A stretch of 64,000 nt of DNA from assembly GCA_030762935.1 (NCBI GenBank), contig CM060883.1, forward strand, positions 53,652,001 to 53,716,000, in the 5' to 3' direction. Position 1 is the first letter of the stretch. Each line of letters opens with the position of its first letter. The notes under the pieces are model-generated. The model had not been told where the DNA came from. It did not search any database and saw nothing but the letters and a program-made list of their open reading frames with translations. This stretch comes from Hymenopus coronatus. Lineage: Eukaryota > Arthropoda > Insecta > Mantodea > Hymenopodidae. The translations under genes and the position numbers were made by a program. This document shows positions 36,701-48,700 of the stretch, piece by piece.

Positions 36701-39700
36701 AATGGAAGAGAGCTGCTGTGAGTCGAAGCGGCTCTTCAGGTGAGAGGAAGAAGAGAATAAAATGCATGGCAATGGGAGAGAATATGGCAGCAGCAATAAG
36801 GGATTTGAAAGTTTTGGAACAAAATATAGGTAGGAAAAAGGACAGAAAAAAAAAGTGAAAATAAGCAGAGAATGGATAGAAATCTTGGAGAAGATGCAGA
36901 TTCTAGTTAACAAGGTTTTTGTCACATAAGTGAAAATAGGCATGTGAGATCAAGTTTTATGATCAATTAACAAAATGTTCTATCACCTTCATTTTCTTTT
37001 AAGCCATTGAAATATATTTAAAAACAGTAAAATTTGTCAAAAATCCAAGTAAGAAACCATGGACCTATAAATGCTCCAGATGTCTAAACAAGCTTTCACA
37101 AATTTTTCCAATGTTTAAGGTTCATAATTAAGAATAACCTAGTTTATGATAGTTTGGTTTGCTAAGGGGAGAGGGATGAGTGATTTATTGCTTTGTTGCT
37201 CTCTGCCAGACCAGCAGGAAATGATAAATATGGTCGCTTCATGGAGCATTCTCTTTTAAATTTAGTTCAAATTTTGCCTCGCTTATGAAAAGTGGTGGCT
37301 TCAAGTGGCTTTTGTCATCGGTAATTTCATTTTCTGTGCAATGAAGAAATCTTGTCGTGCATGTGTAAATTCCCCAAACAATTCTGTTACATGTGCAGGC
37401 AGTTTACTATAAAAAGTCTGCATCGTGCTTTGACAGCATATTTCAGTTACTTTGGCTGTCATGTTGAAGATGAACACAAAGGATGGGCTCCTCACGTGTG
37501 CTGCATAATGTGTTATTCCAGTCGCATTAATTGAATGAATGTGACAAAACTCACACTATGCCTTTTAAAGTGCCAATGGTCTGGCACAAAGCTACTAGCC
37601 ATGCAGAAGACTGCTATTTCTGCCTAACAAAAATTGGGGGGGAAACATTAAAAAAACAACAAAATCCAAAATTGAATATCCTTGTGTTCCATTTGCGATA
37701 AGCCCTATTCCACATGGACCTGCGCTCCCATTTCACAGTTCATCTTCACATTTAGAAGAAACTGCTTCAGAACATGAGCAAGTAGATGAGCACATCCCTT
37801 CGACTTCCTTTAATGCGAAACTCTGCCCAGAACATGAGCATGATGAAGATCAATAATCCTAAATTTTTTACCAAAAAATATTCTAAAAGACATGTATCTG
37901 AATTCAGTTGAATCAGTCAACATCCAAACATGCAATCACACGAGTTGCTTTGGTTGAGCCATCCCCATCCTTTTCCACAGTTTCTCTTGGATGAAGAACT
38001 TACATTTTGCCTAGATTTGATCTCACTATCCTTGGTTTGATAGGTTAGTTACTACCTATTGTGCCTTAGACTGCATGCCATAAATCCAGATTACTGCATT
38101 TATTAGAAACTTCAAACTATTGATTGGTGGCAAAATGGCAGAATGAACAAATGAACAGGTAGAGAAGAGGAAGTAGAAAAAGTGAAGGGGTTAAAAACAC
38201 TCAGGAGAGAGCAATGATCTTAAAATATTCAATGCCATAGCCGGTATTTGAACCTTGGATCTACTGGTCTCTAGCCAGTTGCTCTAACCACTGAGCTACC
38301 ATGACAGCATGCCAGCACAGTATTGAATTTCAACCTGACTCCACTTTTCAACTTGTATCCTACACACGGCTTATGCGAAAAAATATTTAACATTAATTAG
38401 ATATCGTATCAGTCATTATTAAAAAGCTCTTGTGCATATAAGGAACTGTAAAATGAGTTACAAAATTCTGCCTTTAAAAATGTTTATTCATGTAGCAGGA
38501 AAGTAAAGCTGAGAAATTTAATTAAGTAGATATGTGCCAACATCACATGAGTTGCTCAAAAAATCAATACAGTAATTTCTGCATTGATGTTACATAGATT
38601 CAATGCCTGAATGCTTCTAGCATATAACATAGCAAATGTATTTAAGTCATGCATAACTACACTGCTCCATAGAATTTTGTACATTTTAAAATACTGGTAA
38701 TCCCAGGAACAAAAATATATGAAAAAAGCAAAACAAAATGCCGGGATAAAGTTTGGAGTTAATATTAAGTAGGTTTCATTATGGTGCTCTACCAAACTTG
38801 AATGGAGTATTTTACATAGATAAATATAATTAAAGCACATTTTAGATAGAGAAATATTTAATAATGATTAACATAAACTTATTGTTTGTTAGTCCTTAGA
38901 TAGCAATCGAGATAAAGAAAACAAGGAAAATGCAGAATTTGAAGCACAGAGAAAAGATGCCATCGCAGAAGCTGCAAGAGGTGGAGCAAAGAAAATATTC
39001 GGTGGTGGGCATAAACCAGTAAGTTATTTGACCTTTGGTTCATCTATATAGATTTTGTGTAAACATAAGACATATAAGTAATTTGCATTATTGTTGTTGC
39101 AGCTTCTGGACCATAATGTACAGCAAATAGTAGACTATGGATTTACTGTGGAACAAGCAGAGTATGCTCTTCGCCAGAACAGAAATAATGTAGATAGAGC
39201 ACTGCGCGCACTGCAGGTATTTAATTTTTATTTATATGTATTTTTTTTATTTATTTGTAACCAAGACTTTGTTATATAACATACTAGCTGAAATACCCAG
39301 CCTTACCTGTGGTTTGACAATTTATCCTTACCACATTTAGCCTTACTTGTCCAATAACTGTACGGTAAATTAGGAGTAAAAACATAGATTACACTCAAAC
39401 TTCAACAACAGCTACAACCCAATTTCACGCAAACATGCCACGATCAACAGCCTTGCATCCAGACTGGTATACCTACCATTAAGCCAGATGAAATACAAAT
39501 TAGAACTTAATAAGATCATAGAAATTGCACAAAAGAATGGCTACACAGAACATTTGGTAAAGAAGATTAATAAATTTATGAAACAGAAGAAAGTAAAAGA
39601 AATTAGCACTCTGAAAAGAATAAAGCAGAAACCAGCTACAAAAAATTCACTTATCACCCTTTGGCACACCAAAAATTTCAAAATATTTTCAAAAAATGGA

Positions 39701-42700
39701 ACATCAACTTAGCCCCTGTTAATAAGCACAGTTTAAAAAAACCTCCATACAAACATAAAAAAAAAGATACATTGAAACAATCAGGGATATATGAAATCAG
39801 CTGCAAGGAATGTGAAAAGGTATATATAGGAAAAACAAAACGAATCGTTAGACAATGGTTTAAAGAACACATGAGATATATCAAATATAAGCAAACAGAT
39901 AATTCAGCTGTAGCACATCATTTTTGGACTCAAAACCGTAATTTTCACAGTGCGCCCAAGTTATTAAAATTAGTGCAGAATCCAATTGGATTAATGTTTT
40001 GGGAAAATCTATTAATTTAAAAAACAAAAACAAGGTCATACATTTTGACATACCACAAACAAATGGACTCCTCTCAAAATTCATCTATCCAGAAGAGAGA
40101 CCTCCACAGGCTGCTACCACGAGTTCATTAGCGAATCTCCGTTGAAAATGGTGGCAACAGCCACCGAAGTAAGCCACTTTATTTCAAGAGTGAAGTTTGA
40201 GTGTAATCTATGTTTTTACTCCTAATTGATTAGTTACTTCACTGTGCATTCCCATTAATGTTTTAACTGTACATTTGTTATGTTTAGAAATGATTAAGGG
40301 GTACACTCAATCAAATAGTTAATTAAAATTCAGGACACTCTAAAGAAAGAAAAGTAATTGAGAAAACAGTATGCAAAAGCATGGTTGAATGGCAACCAAT
40401 ATCATAGTTTGTAATGATGGTTTCTTGTGAATGCATCTGTGACTCATCACTATTTGCAGAAAAAAATCTCCACTGGAAGAAGTGATAGTGTATCAATATA
40501 TGTTTTTCTGCTTATAAAACATCACAAACTCCCCAAGAAAAAGAAACCTATTATCACAGAATGTGTGGATGTTGTTATCGACATACTTTCAGAATTTTGC
40601 TAATCATTCAACTATGTGATTATATCACCTTTCTATTTGTGCGACCATAATAGCTGTTGAAATGTTAGACTGTTCTATTACTTTATGATCAATGTCGGAT
40701 AGAGTATGTGAACTCACTCTTACTTTGCTATTTTGTGAGGCTGTGAAAGTCTAAGAAGGTAATTATTTTTATATTGGCAATGTTTAAACTATTATGACAT
40801 TGAAAATGATAAGAACTATAGCTTTCCTGGCGACGTGTTAATTCAAGATCTTCTCGGGCTTCTAGCCAGGTAAAAACTTGGTTTGACACCAACGTTTCTT
40901 ATAAATACCAGTCTCCGCAAGCTCAAACCATCAGTTCACCCTGAAGACGAGGAAGATGCACTTCTTCGAAACGTTGGTGTCAAACCAAGTTTTTACCTGG
41001 CTAGAAGCCCGAGAAGATCTTGAATTGAAAATGATATTTGTAGGCCTTACAGGGAATGAAATAATTAACCACATGAAATGGGACAGAATTTTGAATTCTT
41101 AGATAGACAGTTATTTGTACCAAGTTTAGTCAGAATTGGTGCAACATGTAGAAGCCTATAAAGATCTCTCTATATCTATCTCTATATCTCTATCTCATTT
41201 ACCATATTTATCCAAATACAAGGCAATGTTTTTTCCAAAATATTAATGTTCAAAACTGGGGGTTGTCTTGCATTCACAATATGTTTTCTGAATGCCATGC
41301 AGGGAGAAAGTAAGTATCAAACTTCGCAAGTACGGCAGAGGCGAAGGTAGGGGGGGATTGTAAAAATTACTGCCAATACCAGGTATTATGTATATGGCAG
41401 ATTTTGGTGATTTTATTTTGCGCCAAAAATTAGCTGTGAATATGAGCATTCTTTTTGGAACAAATACCTACTTCCGAGACTAAAATAATATTACAGGATT
41501 TCCTTTCATATCTGTGGTTAAACCATTATACATAATGTTATATTGGGAGCCAAAGTCCAGCAGTAAGTGTATGTTTTCCACTCCTCCCGCAGTACATATA
41601 CTGGTACATTTCCGTTTTCCCTTCTGCCTCTTTGTGCAACCTTCAATGTGAATTCTTAATCAAATTCAAATTAGGTAAATTGCTTTATTATATATTCAGC
41701 ATGTTGTTTTAATAGAAAATCGCATCCTTAACTGTCAATATAACTATGCTGTTGCCACCACCGCTATTGCGTATCTAATTGCAAACATTCTTTACATCTC
41801 CGTACTATCCTCTCCATATCTCTCCTGCTCAAACCATGAATTTATGCACCAATTCAAATTAGTGAAAACATTTTACAATTTATTATATTAAGTTTGTTGT
41901 CTTAATAGAAAATTGTATAATCATTACAGCAATGCTGCCATCACACTCCTATTTTTGCACACATTCCATACATCTCCATCTCTCTCCCACTCAAAATGTG
42001 AATTACATGCAAATTCTAATTAGGTAAAACGTTTCACGATATTATATTTAGTATGTTGTCTTAATTGAAAATCGTATCCATAAACGTTGTTACGCTAAGC
42101 TGATGCTGTCACCACCGAGCACAGACATACCAGTTGGTACATTTCCATTCTTCCTTCTCTATCTTCCAGTAATGGTGTGAATTTCTGTGCAAATTTAAAT
42201 TAGGTTGAAGTTTTTATAATGTTATATTAAGTATGTTGTCTAAATAGAAAATCATATCCAAAATCGTCATTACAGCTATGCTCTTGCTGCTGCTGCTGCT
42301 TCTGCCACTGCCACCACCACTACCTCACATTCTACCATCACGCACATAACATACATTTCTGTTCTCTCCCCTCTGTCTCTCTGCCGTTCAAAACGTGAAC
42401 TTCCACACAAATTCAAATTACCAATGTCGGTAAAGCTTTTTACAATGTAGTGTTTTATTAGGCATGTTGTGTAAATATAAAATTTTATCAATCATCATTG
42501 TTTCAGTTGCACTGCCATTGCCACTAACACTTTAGTTACACATATATCGATACATCATTTCTGTTCTCCTCTTTCCCACTCTCCTACCCACGACATGAAT
42601 GTCTGCACAAATTCAAATTAAGTAAAAAAAGTGAGGACTTAATAAGCTTAACTAAGCTGTCCCTTAGTTTGTTCAAAATATAAGGAAAAACTTTAAATTT

Positions 42701-45700
42701 TATTTAATAAATAAGTTATCATGTCTTTTTATATAGCTGATATGCTAAATTCCAAAATTAAGCTCCAAAAGATGGGGGTTATCTTGCATTTGAGGTAGTC
42801 TTGTATTTGGATAAATACAGTATTTCTGTTTTTCAAAATGAAGTTCTGAAAAATGGGAACTTGCATTTTAGGTCATCTTGTATTTGGATAAACATGGTAT
42901 ATCAGAAGCATACATTAATAATGCATGTTTATATAACTTTAGTATTCTGAACATCCTTTGTAACATGATGTTCATGCTTAATAACAGTTCTTTTATGTGA
43001 AATAACCCATAAAAACTATCCCAGTATTTTTTGGATAAGTGAGGTTCTATTACTGAGGAAAAAGGGTTCTCATTATGCTAATTTGTAAAGATGAACTTCT
43101 GTACTTTTCAAATGCACTCTCTTAATCCAAACTTTGCATCTTTTATGTATTTTTCTAGAAAAGGGATGAAGGTTCAAAAAGAGATGATCGTAACCGAACT
43201 GATGTAAAACCAAAAGAAGAACCACGTGAGAGAAGGAAAAGAGGAGAAAGGGAAGATGAAGCTGGTGTACCTCCTAAACCTTCCGGCAGTGTGTCACTCT
43301 TTGATTTTGTGCAGAATAAGCTTCCTCTTCAAAATGGTAAGTTATGTAGGCTTCACTTTTATTGGAGCTAAAAAATCTAATGTCTAATGCTCAGAAACGT
43401 AGAAACATATGATACTGGTAAGAGGATAGAATATCATAATGCATAAAACAGTCCAAAGTCAGTAGTGTTTTAAGCAAAAAAAAAAATTATGCCTTTTTTC
43501 AAAGAGGATTAAGCAAACACACAAAAGGATAGATCTAATACAACTGAACTACAAGATAATTCCAATAAAACTCATGATTTTAATTTCATGTCTATTTTGA
43601 CAGGGATGCCAGTAATGTGCAATGCATTTTAAATATTTGGGAGATTACTTTATCGTTATAGGTTATACTGAAAATGTACAGAATATCTGGAAAATTACTT
43701 TTCCATTAAAAGTTGTGCCTAAAATGCCCTCCATCCACCTTCAGGCATAGCTCAATATGTTATTCTGCAATTCTGTCAATATACTGGTGCATTGAATTGT
43801 CAACACTGTTAATTGACATTTAATATTCTTCCGAGTCTAAGAGCAAGTAATGTAGTCTCTTCCCTTAAAATAACCTCCACAAAATCAAGTCTGGTGATCT
43901 TGGTGGCCACAAGTTTCTGGAGATTATGCAGTCATTGAAGTAACTTTGGATGAATGCCATAGACTTACATGATAAATGGCAAGTAGCACCATTCTGTTGG
44001 AGTATCATTGCCACAGTCCAGTATCATCCAGTTACTCAACAAATTCACTGAAAATGCACGGTCTTGTTTACTGTATTGTTGAAAAAAGTTGGACCCATTA
44101 TTCTCTCTGCTGAATGTGTGCAGTAAACTCCAACTCTCAATATGTACATAGGTGGAACCATTTAATAATGAGTCGAAATTATAAACACTTTAAATTTCTC
44201 CACTTACATGTTGGTCTTTATTTAAGACTAGTTTCAGGGAACGTCCTCCCTATCCTCAGTTAATTTGTTGACTTATGCTCTCGTGTTGTGTCTGGTTCCA
44301 CTAAGAGTTGTGCTGCCATGTTTTCTCATCTTTGTTAACCAAATGACGTCATCTATGGAGTTCCTTTATGCTTATGAATAAAGTTTTCCCATTTGTTTAG
44401 TTCCCAAGGTTGTTTTAAGTGTTTAAACAATTTTATTTCTGGTTCAATATTATGATTCTCTGTCCAAAAATGATGGGCAATGGCGCACTTGACTATGTAT
44501 TTCATTCTGATGTTTCTCATATGTTCCTTTGTCCTAACATCAAGATGTTTCTTCATTTGTTCAATGTATATTTTGCTGCAATCTAGGCAATTCATTTGAT
44601 AAATGCTGGATAATTTTGTTTCTGGTGTGCTATTTTTCAAAGGGTAGTTCAGTAGATTTCTGATATGTATTTATTTTGTGGTATCAAGTTTATGTTGTGA
44701 TCTCTAAATAATTTCCTAAATTTTCAGAAGTATCTTGGATGGAAAGTATATTTACAGTAATTGTGTGTGGATTTTTTGAGCTTTTCCAAAGTGGTAGTTT
44801 CATTTAGCATTTTCTGCATTTTATTTTTATGAATTATCTTTTCAATGGATTTTGAACTGAAATTATTTAATTTTGCTACATCATCTATGTGTGTGTATTC
44901 TCATTTATATTTGGCTTCTATTAGCAGAATTTTGACTAGTCTGTGTGTCAAGCTGTGGAAAGTGGCATATATGTGGTTTTGGGTTGCATTGATTACATTT
45001 GACTTAGTTGTCTTCATATGTTGGTTAAAATTTGGAATCTATAGAAAACCAACACTTGTAGACAACATCAAATGCAATCAATTCAACCCAAAACCACATC
45101 AATATGCCTTTTTCCACAATCTATAGAAAACCAACACTTTAACTGATAAAGCATTAATGCATACTGAAACAATCAAATAACAATGACAAGTTGCAACACT
45201 AACTGCGTCATCTCTTGATAAATGCCTAAAACTCTCATGTGACATAGTTAAAATTTCAAGACTGTCCACGTAATTCATAGATCAATGAAATATTTTATTG
45301 TATTCCTATTCAAATAATGGAATAAAAATAATCATGAGTTTTTATGAATCATTGTGTACTAGTTCTTGGTACAGAAAGATTCAGATAAAAACAAAGTAAC
45401 AATGAAACAATCAAATTAAGTTCTTAATGTTTTATGTTATCTGCTATCTGCCAATTCAATTACAAATTCACCAGTTAACTGCATTTGTGCACTCTCAAGA
45501 ATTAACCTCCCAGGCCTTATGGATAAGCCTAGAAGGTTCATCCACCATTCCACACTACTGACTTGCAACAGACTATTTAACCTTCAAAGAAACGTTCTTG
45601 AGCTACATTGCATCCTGTTGCCCAGCTAATGGATGAAGTAAATAAAAGCTACTATTTGCTTGTACTAGCCAGAATTTAAGTATTTACTTGGTTTTGTATG

Positions 45701-48700
45701 AATAAACATAAGTATATACCAAGCTTACTTTGAATTCACATTTGGCACTTCAACTTCGTTTATAGATAGGCTATGTCCAATTTTCATACTAACACGATAG
45801 GCATTTTATAACACTTTTTCATGGATGTTAACTGTGGTTAATAATTTTAAACTATCTAGAAAAGATATATTATGGGTGTTACTGATATTGTTGCTTTAGG
45901 AGGAATAATTTGATTGTCATAGAACCAAATAGAAGGGAGGGGATCGAAACAGTATTTCCAATTGTAACCAATAAATCAACAATCCAAAGTAGGCCCCCCC
46001 TCCACTATTCTGATGTCTCCTTTGGTTGTCACATTCAAATAAGTATTACTCACTTGGCATATGTTTACATATTTTTATTATATGTATGAGAATAGTTACA
46101 AGTGCACTAGGCAGATAAACCATACCTTATGAAGCATGGCATCTCATGCTATCAGCTGATGGGTGTAATGTTGTCCAAACATACTCTACCCAACTCACTG
46201 CCAGCTAACTACTACCAATAACTAATTGCCCTTGCCCTGCAGAAAATTATACGATTATATTTCTGGTTGATTTCTGATGTGGGAGGAAATTGGGGCATCT
46301 TTCAATAGTTGTGTAATTATCATTAGTGCCAAGTACATTCATTACAGCTTTGAACATCCTATTGCTAGATGCATGGCATCAGCTTGGAAATTCCCGCACT
46401 AACGTGAACTACCCTGAAAAGCCTACTTACATGTATCTTCAGGATGAGCTTCATTCCTGTGTTAATTAAGAATTCTTCCTAAGAGAAGAGATTTATTCAT
46501 TAGGTGATTAATTTAACAATGTGAATAATCATGGCCAAATATCAAAACTGCTTACTAATAATATGTAACAATATTATAACTCATGTATTCAGTAATAACA
46601 ATAATTACTGTCATCAAAGTTGAATGGGGTTTTAAACTTATGACTGCTGACATGTTGTGCATATTTTAACATTCAAGATGATAGATGCAAAGAACAAGGT
46701 ACTGAATTGGCTTTTAACTTTATACATTCTACCTTCATTAGACACCATTCTAGTGTAATTTATAAAGTTGTGCTTAGTTAAAGTTGGATCTGTAAGTAAT
46801 TTCACAAATTGTTTTTTGTTGCAGAAAAAGAAACTGATAATAAATTTGCAACCAGCACTGGGGAGCGAAAGAGTATTCCTTCAGAGACACCCAACAAGAG
46901 TGGCACAAGCACACGAACGAATAGATCTGAACGTGGCAACTTCAATCAGACTAGAGGTGGTAGTGGTGGCAGTAGGGGTGGGGGAAAATCATCTCGGGGT
47001 GGTAGGGGAGGTGCAAGTTCAGCTTCCTGGAGTGGAAACGAAAGTGGTCGGGACAGGGATAAAGGTGGAAATACCGGTGGTGGTAGTGGTGGAATGTCTG
47101 CGTATCATCACAACAACCCTGCACACCGTGATGAGCGAGGAGACAGAGGAAGACATAGTACATCAATGGGTGGTGGCAGCACCGGAAGCTCCAGTTCTCA
47201 ACAGCAACAGAAACCACCTCGCTTTCAAAACCAGCAACGATTCCAGCAGCAGCAGCAACAGCAGCAGCTTCATCAAAATCCACCAACAGCCGACATGTAT
47301 GGTCATCAGAATTGGTCCAATTCATACAACGATTCAAACTATGGAGGTACATGGCCTGGACGCAATTGTACCCCTGGATCCGTGACTAGACCAAGAGATG
47401 AATATGTTACGCCTAATAACAATCACCGAGATGCCTATGGTGCTGTGACTTCAAGTTATGACACCAGCAGAAATAAGCCTTCAAGACAGCAACAGCAATC
47501 AAGTAGAGCTTATAGCAATAGTTTTGAAAATCCTTTAGAATTACGATCTGGTCGAGCTCCACCAGCGAGGTATGAAGGTGTGGGAAATGGGCGTAATTTT
47601 GGACAGCCACAGGAGCTGTCGTCTTCCTCCAAATATAACTCCCACCAAGATAACCTCTCACGAGACTCTTTCACTAATTTCTCAAGGCCCCAAAACAATC
47701 ATTTGTATACTATGGACTTCTCATATAAGGAATCTCCAAATCTTACCAATTCTTCCCAAGCAGTGTCAAACCTGACTTCCACATCTGCATACAACAGTGG
47801 TATTTATTCTTCACAAACATCCTATGGTGGAATGATACCATCTGATGGGCCACCATCTAATCAGTATATACCAGATAGCAAGTCATGGCAGTGGCATAAA
47901 GGGGATAAATGTATGGCAAAATATTGGGAAGATAACATGGTAAGTTGAGAGTTCTTATTTATTGCAGTTATATTAACTATAGATAAAGTAAAATTTAGCC
48001 ACTAATAGCAATAAGATTATGTTTAATCATCCTGATATATGGTGGACTTTGAGACAGGACCAAAGGAATTGACAATGGAAGCACATGGCTTCTGAAACAT
48101 GTTTTCCGAAATAAAAAAGTAAGTGATGTAGTGTTACAAAATCGACTCAACTAAATTTAATAATTGTTATGTTTAATCGTCTACTATAAGTATAATTTAA
48201 TAAACAGAACAATTTTAACACATTCTTTATAAGCATGCCGTTTCTTGCCACATAGTTCTGTGTGTTAACATTTACATGAATTCTATCAATTTGAAAACAA
48301 GTTACTCTCAGTTGTATTAAAATTAGCAATGGAATGGTTGGCATAACCTCAGTGTGTACTGGTGCTGATTATTCCTATTGTACTCTTTCTCTTCCATATT
48401 GGAGCGATGTATGCAAGGGTAATTCAGAAAGTAAGCTCTGGTCTCTTTTGTCATGCAAATGAGTGACGCTAGCATTGCCAACTTTGTTTCACTGTATAAC
48501 TTAGTTCAGTACACTCCCAGCAGCATAACTGAGAGGTTTTATTTTGCCATTTCGTTCACCAATACAGGAGTTTAAAATGTGTGCTGCAATAGAAGATCCT
48601 GCCATGGGTGAGATACATGGAATAATATGATTTCTGTGGGCAAAACAAATGATACACCAGCAATTCATCATTAGATTACTGAAACGTACAGGTTGTTTGA

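Noticed and set aside
36560..36943. 127-codon minus-strand frame rich in Ser, Leu and Phe, looking membrane-like
   Set aside because: It is the complement of an A/G-rich tract. No family motif, no splice or start context.
38230..38312. Possible tRNA-Ser(AGA) gene on minus
   Set aside because: The T stem does not pair well and the long variable arm of serine tRNAs is absent. Listed as a tRNA-like repeat instead.
27586..42900. CRISPR-like regular repeats
   Set aside because: The T-family units are 160-215 bp, diverged, and have no spacer/repeat structure. The genome is eukaryotic.
46768..47385. 205-codon frame overlapping TDRD3 exon 8, rich in Val and Ile
   Set aside because: It begins in the intron and lies in another frame of the repeat-rich exon. 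The exon 8 frame is fixed by splice phase and Tudor homology.
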